Shown in pieces: positions 1 through 8,542 of a DNA stretch of 64,000 bases (within the stretch, counting starts at the first letter, position 1; each line of letters starts with the position of its first letter). Where the stretch lies: the NCBI RefSeq assembly GCF_945882965.1, contig NZ_CAMCWY010000005.1, positions 1 to 64,000 on the forward strand. The letters are read 5' to 3'. This DNA comes from Sphingorhabdus sp. EL138 (GTDB taxonomy: Bacteria; Pseudomonadota; Alphaproteobacteria; Sphingomonadales; Sphingomonadaceae). Under the pieces are notes generated by a model. That model searched no databases and was not told the DNA's origin. It saw nothing but the letters and a program-made list of their open reading frames with translations. The position numbers were made by a program, and so were the translations under genes.

Positions 1-150
1 GGACGGATAGTCCGCCAACAGATTTTCAGCCTGCTGAACCAGTTCATCGAAGAACCCCTCATCGTAGGCCGTGACCAAAAGGTCGAGCTTATCTTTAGGT
101 GGCACTTTAAGCGCCTCTCTGACGGAAGTTTGTGAAGCGATTTTGGCCAT
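1..150 (-). CDS. N-terminal fragment of a TPR-like protein (runs off the window)
   Basis: The reverse strand opens at an ATG at 150 and stays open to base 1, giving 50 residues that begin MAKIASQTSVREALK. The visible part is helical, with the pattern AENLLADYPS near its end, which resembles the first helix pair of a tetratricopeptide repeat. Such N-termini are found in TPR glycosyltransferases and TPR sulfotransferases, but nothing catalytic lies in the window. No convincing ribosome binding site precedes this ATG, so the start could be further upstream. The call as a real gene is fair; the family is a weak inference. Confidence 0.45.
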   Translation of the reverse strand, partial: MAKIASQTSVREALKVPPKDKLDLLVTAYDEGFFDELVQQAENLLADYPS

Positions 151-474
151 GCGCTTTATCGCCTGTGATCGCGGAGGCAGATGTGCGTTATAATCCTCGC
201 ATTATCATACTGCATCAAGCGCAGCCACGCCTAGGAACGGACAGTCCGCTTTGTCTGTAAAGCATGTAGGACTGGCCAGCCTGCCAACGCCAATTTGGCA
301 CCCCAATGATGGACCAGTGCTAGATCTTCTTCGCTCGCTGCCTGCGGGGGGGCATAACTCAGCATGCCGATTGGGTTTGTCGTGGTTCGCCTTTTGGTGT
401 TGAAGTGGTACCGTTCTCGACACTGTCAAACCAACGATCACTAAAAATAGTGGGGCAGAAAATTGTTTTTTGAA
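151..474. other. 324-bp gap with no recognised gene; weak short ORF inside
   Basis: No known gene, RNA or repeat is recognised here. One reverse-strand frame (ATG at 365, TAG at 231-233, 44 residues; the frame is open back to 425) reads like ordinary protein, with segments such as LALVHHWGAKLALAGWPVLH. Its codon use is less GC-rich at third positions than the neighbours, and no ribosome binding site is evident. Other overlapping frames are also open, so this may be a decayed gene or chance. Confidence 0.3.
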
Positions 475-1053
475 TCACCGCACGGTGCGCGCGACTGGCA
501 TCAAACCTTGCGCCAGTGCAGCGAGAGCCAAAGCAATCACCACATGATAGGCATGCCAAGCCACGGACTCATCGAGCCACGCCGCACGCCGGATGAATAG
601 CGTATTTGCAAGCATCACGGCGCAGGCAACGGGCACAAGCCAACAAGACCGCGCTGGGATAGGTCGCGCGATGGAAACAACGAATGCAATCGCGAGGGCC
701 AATATGAAAAAAGGGCCAATAAGTGGTCGCGCGAACAACAGAGTCGTTGTGGCAACACACAATATTACTGCGATTGTCCATATCCTGTGCCTATCGTTGG
801 GACGGAACAGATAGGTGCAAAATATTGCCAAGGCGCCGGCAAGGCCTAGGCCTTGAGAAGCGCCCGCATGCAGCGCCGCAAGTTCGACCTGCAAACCACC
901 CCCAAAACGCACCACGCCGATAAAGGCCGCCACCCCGAAGCACGCCATGGCAAAGGCCGGTAATATCCGGTCGTTTCGCCAAAGCATGTTTCCAGCAAAG
1001 ATCGTGACGAGTACAATGGCCGCATCGGATAGCGCGTAATGGGCAGGCATCAC
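475..1053 (-). CDS. polytopic membrane protein of unknown function
   Basis: The 192-residue product is almost entirely hydrophobic, with about six predicted membrane segments and short basic loops (for example RPNDRHR in the middle), so it should sit in the inner membrane. I do not recognise a named family; several small DUF membrane proteins look like this. Its ATG at 1053 overlaps the stop codon of the upstream sterol-desaturase-type gene by 4 bp (1050-1053), so the two are almost certainly translated from one message. That coupling suggests a job linked to the hydroxylase, for example handling its lipid substrate, but this is inference only. Confidence 0.7.
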   Translation of the reverse strand: MMPAHYALSDAAIVLVTIFAGNMLWRNDRILPAFAMACFGVAAFIGVVRFGGGLQVELAALHAGASQGLGLAGALAIFCTYLFRPNDRHRIWTIAVILCVATTTLLFARPLIGPFFILALAIAFVVSIARPIPARSCWLVPVACAVMLANTLFIRRAAWLDESVAWHAYHVVIALALAALAQGLMPVARTVR

Positions 1054-1985
1054 GCTCTCGGCAATGGCGCTGCTACATTATCATTGGGCAGCAAACCGGC
1101 CTCGCGTTTGATGTCTGCGGATGTCAAACGCGACCCATCATGGCTCCAGCCGGGCGGGGCAAAAATATAACATAATCTCTGCCATATACTCAGTCCGCGC
1201 TGCGTCGCATCTTGCGCTATGCCGACATATTCATGCGTTAAGATGGTGAACGGATTAAATGTCTCTAGGTTTTTGACCAGACCATAATCAACGGGCACGG
1301 CGCGGTCCTCCTCGACAAAGGTGCCAAACATGCGATCCCAGATGATCAGCGTGCCAGCAAAGTTCGCATCCAGATATTCTGGATTTCGACCATGGTGCAC
1401 GCGGTGATGGCTTGGCGTGTTGAAAATATACTCAAACCACCGTGGCAAACGGTCGATCGTCTCGGTGTGGAGAAAGAATTGGAAAGTTGCATTAAGGACC
1501 CCACAAAAAACAACCAATACAGGATCAAAGCCGATTAAAATGAGTGGAACTTTAAGCATCATTGTGCCCGTAAAGTGTTTCATCCAACTTTGGCGGAGCG
1601 CAATGGGCATATTAAAATTGGTGGAAGAATGATGGACCACATGCATGGCCCAACCCCAACGGACGCGGTGGCATATGCGGTGGTGCAAGTAGAACCGCAA
1701 ATCGTCGAGAACAAAGCACAACAGGAACGATCCCCAAGTGATTGGGATTTCGCCAATAGCAAAGGGTACCGCCGCAAATAAAGCGGCGGTGGTGATAAAG
1801 GCAAATATTGCATTTACAGGATCACTTGCGAGCCCAAGAAAAATCGAGAGCAGCGAGTCTTTCAACGGCACATCACCCTTGCGCTTGAGAAAGCGAATAG
1901 CACCCAGTTCAAGCAGTATGCCCAGTGCAAAAGCAGTAAGCGCTATGACGAACCAATTTTGGTTGATGAACTGCCCTATGGTCAC
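1050..1985 (-). CDS. sterol desaturase / fatty acid hydroxylase superfamily protein
   Basis: A membrane-bound di-iron oxygenase-type protein of about 311 residues. Several hydrophobic segments surround the histidine clusters of the family: HHRICH, then HVVHHS about ten residues on, and near residue 195 SHHRVHHGRN. These eight or so histidines bind the two irons in related enzymes, which hydroxylate or desaturate lipid chains, sterols or carotenoid rings; the substrate here is unknown. I place the start at GTG 1985, because GGGAGAG lies 6 nt upstream of it; the frame continues to another GTG at 2000. It is first in an operon with the membrane protein at 475-1053 and is divergent from a LysR regulator. 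The nearby crtI makes a carotenoid or membrane-lipid role thinkable but unproven. Confidence 0.85.
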   Translation of the reverse strand: MTIGQFINQNWFVIALTAFALGILLELGAIRFLKRKGDVPLKDSLLSIFLGLASDPVNAIFAFITTAALFAAVPFAIGEIPITWGSFLLCFVLDDLRFYLHHRICHRVRWGWAMHVVHHSSTNFNMPIALRQSWMKHFTGTMMLKVPLILIGFDPVLVVFCGVLNATFQFFLHTETIDRLPRWFEYIFNTPSHHRVHHGRNPEYLDANFAGTLIIWDRMFGTFVEEDRAVPVDYGLVKNLETFNPFTILTHEYVGIAQDATQRGLSIWQRLCYIFAPPGWSHDGSRLTSADIKREAGLLPNDNVAAPLPRA

Positions 1986-2042
1986 ACATTTCTCTCCCAC
2001 GATTGAGGATGAAAATAGACGGGCTAAAAATTTAAAAAATTG

Positions 2043-2070
2043 AATAATAAATGCATATTATGTAATTATT
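2043..2070. promoter_or_regulatory. AT-rich dyad in the LysR/hydroxylase divergent spacer
   Basis: AATAAT at 2043-2048 and ATTATT at 2065-2070 form an inverted repeat around an ATGCAT-containing core. It lies between the divergent hydroxylase and LysR starts, close upstream of the regulator's ATG at 2076. LysR proteins usually bind such T-rich dyads in the spacer they share with a target operon. This is a candidate operator only. Confidence 0.35.
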
Positions 2071-2075
2071 GGAAC

Positions 2076-2978
2076 ATGAATATAAATCTGAAAAGACTAT
2101 CTCGGTTCGTCGCCGTGTATCGCAACAAAAGTTTCAGCCGAGCCGCCAATGATCTTGGCATGACGCATTCCGCACTGACCAAATCGTTGCAACTGCTTGA
2201 ACAAGAACTGGGCACAGAATTGTTTAACAGGACCACACGCAGTGTCGTCCCGACCGATGCCGGCAACCGCCTTGCGCATCGGGCTGAGGAGCTGTTGGCA
2301 TTAGCAGACCAAATCGGCGATGAGGTGTTATCCGGCACACGACATTTGCGGCTCATTGCAGGACCAGCAGTGATGGAAGCATCCTTAGCGCCAGCCCTCA
2401 CGTCATTTTACAAGGCATATCCCGACATTCGCGTGACGGCAGAAACCCTTCCCCTGGATATCGCAGCAGGCCGGTTGCGCCAACGGGAAGCGGACATGTT
2501 GCTTTTTCATTCCACGAGCGTGAGCGCTATTCCCGAACAGCGGCTGTTTCACATCAATAAGATAATCGACGAAGCCTATGTTGCCGTGATGCGCAAAGAC
2601 CATCCGGTATTGCAACGCGCCTTTGGTTCGGATGAGATGCTACAGTATAAATGGGCCATTCCCGGCTATGATCGAAACTACCGCTCGGCCATTCCGTCCG
2701 ACATAGAAGAAAAATATCGCCGCTCCGGCTTCCCGCATTACCGGGTTCTCAGTCTCGTGTCCTGCCTTGCTCTGGTGGCGGAAAGCGACATGATTACCTT
2801 ATTGCCTGCCTCCTTCGCAAACAGGGAAGCACGTGCGCTCGACCTGACGGTCATGCCCATGCCCTTAAGCGATGGTGCACGGTATGACGTCAGCGCAATC
2901 ACACTCAAAAATGATAATCCTGACCCTATGTTGCATGCGTTGAAAAACGCCTTTGCGATACAAAAGGATGCTAGCTAG
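2076..2978 (+). CDS. LysR-family transcriptional regulator
   Basis: A 300-residue LysR regulator. Residues about 5-65 form the winged helix-turn-helix with the family pattern FVAVYRNKSFSRAANDLGMT and the linker helix LLEQELGTELFNRTTR. The remainder matches the periplasmic-binding-protein-like effector domain (region 2 begins LRLIAGPAVMEASLAPAL). I chose ATG 2076 (MNINLKRLSRF), which gives the usual LysR N-terminus; the frame opens further upstream with a TTG at 2040, giving an atypical extension. It is transcribed away from the sterol-desaturase operon, the classic arrangement for a LysR gene that controls its neighbour and itself. The effector is unknown. Confidence 0.9.
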   Translation: MNINLKRLSRFVAVYRNKSFSRAANDLGMTHSALTKSLQLLEQELGTELFNRTTRSVVPTDAGNRLAHRAEELLALADQIGDEVLSGTRHLRLIAGPAVMEASLAPALTSFYKAYPDIRVTAETLPLDIAAGRLRQREADMLLFHSTSVSAIPEQRLFHINKIIDEAYVAVMRKDHPVLQRAFGSDEMLQYKWAIPGYDRNYRSAIPSDIEEKYRRSGFPHYRVLSLVSCLALVAESDMITLLPASFANREARALDLTVMPMPLSDGARYDVSAITLKNDNPDPMLHALKNAFAIQKDAS

Positions 2979-3068
2979 ATTTCCGCCTTCATCAGCTGAC
3001 CATGGCCCAGCCCGATGCGCAAATGCCGGCAAACACCGCGCCTTATCAAATACAGAAGGTCGTCCCTA

Positions 3069-3093
3069 GAAGCCGTCTTTAAAACACGGCTTC
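3069..3093. terminator. stem-loop between lysR and crtI 3' ends
   Basis: GAAGCCGT (3069-3076) and ACGGCTTC (3086-3093) make a perfect 8-bp stem with a 9-nt AT-rich loop, just past the crtI stop and downstream of the convergent LysR gene. There is no long T run on either side, so it is a plausible but weak bidirectional terminator. Confidence 0.4.
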
Positions 3094-3096
3094 CCG

Positions 3097-4704
3097 CTAA
3101 CTTGGCACGCCGTTTACGACCGATGCATCTACACCCAAGTCGCGGGCGATCTCGCGGGCGGTCATCTTTGCCGACATCATCACCGACGGGGTACCACCAC
3201 CCGGTTGCGTGCCTTGGCCGACCAGATAGAGATTATGCACATCTTCCGACTTATTATGCGGGCGGAAAAAGGCTGTCTGGGTCAGGACAGGTTCCACGCC
3301 AAACCCATTGCCCAGATAGGAACCCAAAGTTTCGGAAAAATAATCCGGCGTGATGAAACTCATATGTTTCAACCGCGCCGCAAGATCGGGAATATAGCCG
3401 CGCTCTTCCAAGAAGGTCAGCACCCGCGCGCTCAGCTTTGGCCCTTCGACGTCCCAATCGATGCCGCTGGCATTATTGGGCACGGGGATCAGCGTATATG
3501 CCGCATGATGACCCGCAGGCGCCATGGCCGGATCGGTCAGCGTCGGAATATGCAGATATTGCGAGAAGTCGGGGCTCATCACCTTCTGCTCGAAAATCTC
3601 ATCGAGCAATGCTTCGTACCGTGGGCCCAATATGATGTTATGATGGCGCAAATCTGGGTCATTGTCGCGGCATTCATAGCCGAAATAAATTACCATCAAC
3701 GACATGGATTGCTTGCGGAATTTTACCAAGGCATCGCGGTTGATGCGCCGATGCGCCTTGTCGACCAGCTTGAGATAAGTCGTTGCGTAATCGGCGTTCG
3801 ACACCACAACATCGGCAAATATCGTCTCACCGCTTGCAAGCTCGACGCCCTTGGCAACGCCGTCTTCCACCAATATGCGCTGCACCGGTGCATTGACCCG
3901 CAACTGGCCGCCCATGTCTTCAAATTTTTTGACTAAAGCTGCCACCAGTGCGCCCGTCCCGCCCTTGGCATAATGAATGCCCCAGGTTTTTTCGACAAAA
4001 TGGATCATCGCATAAATCGCTGGCACCTTCATCGGGTTGCCGCCGACCAGCAAGGGTTCAAAGCTGAACACCTGACGCATTTTGTCCGACTTGAAATATT
4101 TGCTGACCATGCCGAACAGCGAGCGCACCGCGCCAAGCTTCAGCAAATCGGGCAGCACGCGCAGCATCGACCCAAGGCTGCCGAAATAGGTATAGCCGAG
4201 CGTCAAAAATCCGCGTTGGAATATCGCGCGGGCTTGTTCGTGAAAGGCCTCATATCCGGCAAGATCCTCGGGCGCCAAGCGCTGTATCTGTGCGCGCGTG
4301 CTGATGGGATCACCATCATAATCGAAAAATGTGCCGTCATCGAAATAGATACGGTAAAAGGGGAGTATCGGAATAATTTCGACATATTTGCTGGTATTCG
4401 GACCGCCCGATATGCCTTCGCGGACGCGGACATTTTCGTCCAGAACATGGGCTGGAAAGTCCGGCTCGCTTAGCATGGCATGGTCTTGCTGCAGGCTAAA
4501 CAATTCCTCAATGAAATGTGGGACGGTGAGGACCGTCGGCCCCATGTCAAAGACAAAGCCATCCACCTTGCGGACATAAGCACGGCCACCTGGGGCATCC
4601 AATGCCTCAACGATTTCGGTATCAAAGCCAAGGCTTTGTAACCGCATGGCGCATGCTATGCCGCCAATACCTGCACCAATGACAACTGCTTTACGTCGCA
4701 ACAT
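3097..4704 (-). CDS. crtI: phytoene desaturase (CrtI) family FAD enzyme
   Basis: A 535-residue CrtI-type desaturase that should introduce double bonds into a C40 carotenoid precursor (phytoene toward lycopene) at the membrane. The N-terminus carries the Rossmann dinucleotide motif [16 protein letters not shown] with the acidic residue of [13 protein letters not shown]. The C-terminus carries the family flavin motif in the form [22 protein letters not shown], a variant of the more usual GAGTHPGAGIP. The ATG at 4704 is preferred to an in-frame GTG at 4716, because AAGGGG lies about 11 nt before the ATG. No crtB, crtY or crtE lies nearby, so its exact step (CrtI or a later CrtD-like desaturase) is open. 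An inverted repeat just upstream may be an operator. Confidence 0.85.
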   Translation of the reverse strand: MLRRKAVVIGAGIGGIACAMRLQSLGFDTEIVEALDAPGGRAYVRKVDGFVFDMGPTVLTVPHFIEELFSLQQDHAMLSEPDFPAHVLDENVRVREGISGGPNTSKYVEIIPILPFYRIYFDDGTFFDYDGDPISTRAQIQRLAPEDLAGYEAFHEQARAIFQRGFLTLGYTYFGSLGSMLRVLPDLLKLGAVRSLFGMVSKYFKSDKMRQVFSFEPLLVGGNPMKVPAIYAMIHFVEKTWGIHYAKGGTGALVAALVKKFEDMGGQLRVNAPVQRILVEDGVAKGVELASGETIFADVVVSNADYATTYLKLVDKAHRRINRDALVKFRKQSMSLMVIYFGYECRDNDPDLRHHNIILGPRYEALLDEIFEQKVMSPDFSQYLHIPTLTDPAMAPAGHHAAYTLIPVPNNASGIDWDVEGPKLSARVLTFLEERGYIPDLAARLKHMSFITPDYFSETLGSYLGNGFGVEPVLTQTAFFRPHNKSEDVHNLYLVGQGTQPGGGTPSVMMSAKMTAREIARDLGVDASVVNGVPS

Positions 4705-4757
4705 TTTGTGGAACACCCCTTATGGCAACGCTGCTACTGCCTAAAGCGCCGCGCAAC

Positions 4758-4779
4758 AACCTAGATGTTATCCTAGGTT
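4758..4779. promoter_or_regulatory. inverted repeat upstream of crtI (candidate operator)
   Basis: AACCTAG (4758-4764) and CTAGGTT (4773-4779) form a perfect 7-bp inverted repeat with an 8-nt spacer, about 55 bp upstream of the crtI ATG on the coding (minus) strand. That size and position suit a dimeric repressor or activator. No factor can be named. Confidence 0.35.
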
Positions 4780-4817
4780 ATGTTGGAGGCTATTGTCAGC
4801 GGCATCAGCAAAAAACC

Positions 4818-4905
4818 CCGTCGCACCAGCGGAGGCTGGTGCCTATGTCGTGTGTCTAGGGAGATCGACAGGCGCGATAGACCCCAGCCTGCGCTGGGGC
4901 GACGG
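4818..4905. repeat. REP/MITE-like intergenic palindromic repeat
   Basis: The two ends are imperfect inverted repeats of each other. The left arm starts CCGTCGCACCAGCG and the right arm ends CGCTGGGGCGACGG, and the match continues inward for about 30 bp. Each arm also folds on its own (CACCAGC/GCTGGTG and CCCCAGC/GCTGGGG). It has no coding capacity and sits between divergent crtI and threonine aldolase. Its structure is that of bacterial interspersed palindromic elements; no second copy occurs in this window. Confidence 0.6.
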
Positions 4906-4971
4906 ACGATGGGTTGATTGAATATACAGCCCCCGCCCCTTAACCCTTGACGCCGCCATCGGTTTCCCGTC

Positions 4972-6000
4972 ATGCGGACGCTAATGCGTTTCTTTTCTGA
5001 CAATGCCGCCCCGGTGCATCCTGCTGTCATGCAAGACATGGCCGATGCGAACCATATCGACACCGCTTATGACGGTGACCAATATAGCGCGCGGTTGGAT
5101 GCGGCGTTTTCTGAACTCTTTGGCCGCGATGCCGCGGTTCTGTGGGTGGCAACTGGCACTAGTGCGAACTGCCTTGCGCTGGCCTCACTCGTGCAGCCGC
5201 ATCAGGGCGTCATTTGCCATAAAGAGGCACATATTGAGGTTGATGAATGCGGCGCACCGGGTTTCTACACCGCTGGCGCGAAGTTGATGTTGGTCGATGG
5301 CGACGGAGCCAAGATAACGCCCGCGACCGTCACCTCTACGCTCGACGCCATTCGCAAGGATGTGCATCAGGTGCAGGCCGCCGCTGTGTCGATTACCAAC
5401 GCCACCGAATATGGCATGGTCTACACCCCAGCCGAGGTCGCGGCGCTGGGGGCCCTGTGCCGCGAACGCGGGCTTGGCCTGCATATGGACGGCGCGCGCT
5501 TTGCCAATGCGGTGGCGCATGTGGGATGCGCGCCAGCCGATATCACGGTCAATGCAGGCGTCGGTGTCTTAAGCTTCGGCTTTGTCAAAAATGGCGGCAT
5601 GGGGGCCGAGGCCTTGGTCTATTTTGATCCTGCATTTGCCGATGCCGCGCGCTATCGCCGCAAACGCGCGGGGCATTTGCAATCAAAGGGCCGGTTCTTG
5701 GCGGTGCAATTGCTGGCCATGCTGAAGGATGATCTATGGCTGCACAATGCGCGGTCCGCCAATACAGCGGCGATGGTCATTGCGCAGGCCGCGGGTGAAC
5801 GCTTGTTATACCCTGTGCAAGCCAATGAAGTGTTCCTGCGGCTCACGCCCGCCGAAGCGGCGGCGTTACGGGCGCAGGGCTTTGACTTTTATGACTGGGG
5901 CGTGGTGGACGATCATTGGGGCGCGGCGCGTTTGGTAACCAGTTGGCAGCATAAAGAAACCGACGTCGCCCCTCTGGCAAAGGCAATATCAGCCCTATGA
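4972..6000 (+). CDS. ltaE: low-specificity L-threonine aldolase family PLP enzyme
   Basis: A 342-residue fold-type I PLP enzyme of the beta-eliminating lyase/threonine aldolase family, which cleaves L-threonine or L-allo-threonine to glycine and acetaldehyde in the cytosol. The N-terminal signature FFSDNAAPVHP is present, as are the cofactor-contacting residues of HMDGARFANA (D173, R176) and the Schiff-base lysine K206 in LSFGFVKNGG. In many relatives the residues before this lysine are ATK; here they are FVK, a subtle departure. An alternative ATG at 4984 (MRFFSDN) is equally plausible since neither has a strong ribosome binding site. The stop overlaps the EamA start by 4 bp, so an amino acid exporter is co-expressed. 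Confidence 0.85.
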   Translation: MRTLMRFFSDNAAPVHPAVMQDMADANHIDTAYDGDQYSARLDAAFSELFGRDAAVLWVATGTSANCLALASLVQPHQGVICHKEAHIEVDECGAPGFYTAGAKLMLVDGDGAKITPATVTSTLDAIRKDVHQVQAAAVSITNATEYGMVYTPAEVAALGALCRERGLGLHMDGARFANAVAHVGCAPADITVNAGVGVLSFGFVKNGGMGAEALVYFDPAFADAARYRRKRAGHLQSKGRFLAVQLLAMLKDDLWLHNARSANTAAMVIAQAAGERLLYPVQANEVFLRLTPAEAAALRAQGFDFYDWGVVDDHWGAARLVTSWQHKETDVAPLAKAISAL

Positions 6001-6929
6001 GCATGGCAAAAACTGAACCCGCCGAAGAGCTCAGCTTTCTGGAGCCACGGGTGTGGATACCCTTCATGGTGACGTCGTTGATCTGGGGGTCGACCTGGCT
6101 GGTGATCCGCGATCAATTGGGCACGGTGCCGACGACATGGTCAGTGACCTATCGTTTCATCGTCGCTGCGATCGGCATGTTCATCCTCGCCCTTGTGATG
6201 CGGCAATCGCTAAAAATTGACCGGTCAATGCTTGGTTGGACGATGCTGCTTGGCCTGTTGCAATTCGGGCTGAACTTTAACTTTGTTTATACCGCCGAAC
6301 ATTATGTGACATCGGGCCTTGTCGCGGTGGTGTTCGCCTTGTTGATTGTACCCAACGCCGTGTTGGCCAAATATTGGTTGGGACGCCCCATCAGCGGGGC
6401 GTTCAAATGGGGCTCCGCAATTGCCAGCGTCGGGGTCGGGTTGTTGATGTTGCAGGAATATCGCGCTGCGCCAATGGGCGGGGCGGACGTACTGCTTGGG
6501 CTATTTCTTGTATTATGTGCGGTGGCGACGGCGTCTGTGTCTAACGTGCTGCAGGTCACGCCAAAGATTGCGCGTTTTCCAACGATCACGATATTGGCAT
6601 GGTCGATGTTGTGGGGCAGCATTGGCAATAGCATATATGCGCTTATCACGGCGGGTCCGCCTGTGATCGACATGCGTCCCAGCTATGTTGGCGGCGTCCT
6701 ATATCTCAGCATCATTGGCACGGTCGTCACCTTCCCGATGTATTTCCGCCTGATCCGCGACATTGGGCCCGGCAAGGCGGCCTATACGGGTGTCGTCATT
6801 CCCGTGGTCGCAATGATCCTGTCGACAATATTCGAAGGCTATGTCTGGTCCACGTTGGCGCTGGCGGGCGGCGCGTTGGCGATGCTTGGCTTGGTCGTCG
6901 CGATGCAGACGCCTAAGCCCAGCCGGTAA
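5997..6929 (+). CDS. EamA/DMT-family inner-membrane transporter
   Basis: A 310-residue drug/metabolite transporter family protein with about ten membrane helices arranged as two EamA repeats. The first begins with the family pattern SLIWGSTWLVIRDQ and the second near LLGLFLVLCAVATASVSNVLQ. DMT permeases of this kind usually export amino acids or other small metabolites; substrate cannot be read from sequence. The start overlaps the threonine aldolase stop (ATGA, 5997-6000), suggesting co-translation. Its 3' end overlaps the end of the convergent SDR gene by 91 bp. Confidence 0.85.
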   Translation: MSMAKTEPAEELSFLEPRVWIPFMVTSLIWGSTWLVIRDQLGTVPTTWSVTYRFIVAAIGMFILALVMRQSLKIDRSMLGWTMLLGLLQFGLNFNFVYTAEHYVTSGLVAVVFALLIVPNAVLAKYWLGRPISGAFKWGSAIASVGVGLLMLQEYRAAPMGGADVLLGLFLVLCAVATASVSNVLQVTPKIARFPTITILAWSMLWGSIGNSIYALITAGPPVIDMRPSYVGGVLYLSIIGTVVTFPMYFRLIRDIGPGKAAYTGVVIPVVAMILSTIFEGYVWSTLALAGGALAMLGLVVAMQTPKPSR

Positions 6930-7699
6930 TCGGCATATCGCGGTAACCAGTTTAGTAGGCGCTTCGCCTTTATATTCGCTACGCGGCGGTTTTCGGCATA
7001 AAATCCGCGCGCCATAGGTGACAGTCCAGCCGCCTCGAGTGACAATAAAGGCGGCCAATCGCGATGCAGCAGGTCGCAGGCATATTCGATCACGTCATTT
7101 TGCGGCGCGGGCATGTCATCGGCGATATTGTAAACACCCGCGGGGCCATTGAAGGCGGCCATGACCGCATCGACAATGTCGTCCACATGCACACGGCTAA
7201 AAATCTGATCGGGCATATCGATGCGATGTGCCTTACCTTCTGCCACCCGCTCCAGCGCCGATCTGCCGGGGCCGTAAATACCGGGCAAGCGGAAGACATG
7301 GACATCTTGGCGCAAGGCCTGCCACGCAAGGTCGGCTTCGGCCCGCGCGGTCCGGCGTCCCTCACCCACCGCGGCGCTTTCGTCGACCCACGCGCCGCCC
7401 GTATCGCCATAGACCCCGGTGGAGGACAGATAGCCAATCCATAAATCTGCGCGCGCCGCAATGGCCGCACCATATTTTAAAAGCACCGGATCGCCGCCCT
7501 CGCTCATGGGCGGGACGCTCGACAAAATATGCGTCGCGGTCTCCATCGCGGTCAGCACCGCCATTTCATCGTCAAAGGCAATGGCATCGCCGCCGCTCAT
7601 CCGCTTTGTGCCCGTGACCAACCAGCCATCAGCGCGCAAGGTGTCGGCAAGGCGAGTGGCGGTGTAGCCCATTCCAAATATCAGCATGTGTCTCTGCAT
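6839..7699 (-). CDS. NAD(P)-dependent SDR epimerase/dehydratase family protein
   Basis: An extended short-chain dehydrogenase-like protein of 286 residues. The Rossmann motif is degenerate: MLIFGMGYTATRLADTLRAD takes the place of GxxGxxG, as in the YeeZ-type atypical SDRs. The active-site region reads GYLSSTGVYGDTGG with a Ser and a Tyr, followed by VFRLPGIYGPGRS. The substrate is unknown. I use ATG 7699 (MQRHMLIF); an ATG at 7687 is preceded by AGAGA and is equally possible. The frame runs past the place where relatives normally end (RYADYRLGL) into antisense of the EamA gene, adding about 18 residues. Confidence 0.75.
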   Translation of the reverse strand: MQRHMLIFGMGYTATRLADTLRADGWLVTGTKRMSGGDAIAFDDEMAVLTAMETATHILSSVPPMSEGGDPVLLKYGAAIAARADLWIGYLSSTGVYGDTGGAWVDESAAVGEGRRTARAEADLAWQALRQDVHVFRLPGIYGPGRSALERVAEGKAHRIDMPDQIFSRVHVDDIVDAVMAAFNGPAGVYNIADDMPAPQNDVIEYACDLLHRDWPPLLSLEAAGLSPMARGFYAENRRVANIKAKRLLNWLPRYADYRLGLGVCIATTKPSIANAPPASANVDQT

Positions 7700-7777
7700 A
7701 TATTCTGGTTCGCAATCTAATGGCTTGCCGTCAAGCGCCGCAGTTGCGAATAGAGGCGGCGGGAGGAGGCGCAAGGC

Positions 7778-8542
7778 ATGGCAGTTGAGGTCATCCAATC
7801 AGGCGTGCTGCGCACAGTCGCCCATGGCTTTTTGGGACGAAAGGGCGGGATTTCGACGGGAATCTATGCCGGACTAAACGTCGGGCTGGGTTCTGAAGAT
7901 ACGCGGGAATCCGTCATTGAAAATCGCTTACTGGGCGTGCAGTCGGTCCTGCCTGGCGCTATGCTTGCGCGCGTCCATCAGTTTCATTCTGCCGATGTTG
8001 TGCAGGTCGACAATGCTATTTCGCAAGATGATCCGCCGTGCGGTGACGCTATGGTGACGGATCAACCCAATGTGCTTTTGGGCATAGTAACCGCCGATTG
8101 TGTCCCCGTATTATTTGCAGACACCGAGGCCGGAGTCATCGGCGCGGCGCATGCAGGCTGGAAAGGCGCGATAAATGGCGTGCTGGAAAACACCATAGCT
8201 GCGATGGAGAAACTTGGCGCTCAGGCAAATCGCATAAGCTGCGCCATTGGCCCCTGCATTGCGCAAAAAAGCTATGAAGTGGATGAAGGATTTTTCCGTA
8301 ACTTCGTCGCGCAGGCCGCGCAAAATGAACGATACTTTGCAGATGGTAAAGCAGGCCATTATCAATTTGATATTGAAGGCTATGTGGCGGCGCGATTGGC
8401 GGCGGCGGGTATCCGGACGGTCGCATGTCTAGGTGAAGACACCTATAGTCAGCCCGACCGCTTTTTCAGTTACCGGCGCAGCTACCATTTAGGTGAGCCC
8501 GGATATGGCCGCCAACTTTCCCTGATTGGACTGCACCCATGA
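7778..8542 (+). CDS. pgeF: peptidoglycan editing factor PgeF / multicopper polyphenol oxidase-like (YfiH, LACC1 family)
   Basis: A 254-residue cytosolic YfiH/YlmD/DUF152 family protein. The zinc-binding triad is visible as H70 (VHQFHSADV), C108 (TADCVPVL) and H125 (AAHAGWKG), and the downstream IGPCI motif is present. E. coli YfiH removes wrongly placed serine from peptidoglycan precursors, and relatives show purine nucleoside phosphorylase activity; which applies here cannot be told. A purine-rich GGGAGGAGG stretch precedes ATG 7778. The stop overlaps the start of the SLC13-type permease by 4 bp. In several sphingomonads this gene accompanies lgt and a MidA-like gene; here those lie 6 kb away. 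Confidence 0.9.
   Translation: MAVEVIQSGVLRTVAHGFLGRKGGISTGIYAGLNVGLGSEDTRESVIENRLLGVQSVLPGAMLARVHQFHSADVVQVDNAISQDDPPCGDAMVTDQPNVLLGIVTADCVPVLFADTEAGVIGAAHAGWKGAINGVLENTIAAMEKLGAQANRISCAIGPCIAQKSYEVDEGFFRNFVAQAAQNERYFADGKAGHYQFDIEGYVAARLAAAGIRTVACLGEDTYSQPDRFFSYRRSYHLGEPGYGRQLSLIGLHP

Noticed and set aside
3002-3082. 26-codon frame between lysR and crtI
   Set aside because: Very short, with no ribosome binding site, and it ends inside the stem-loop terminator.
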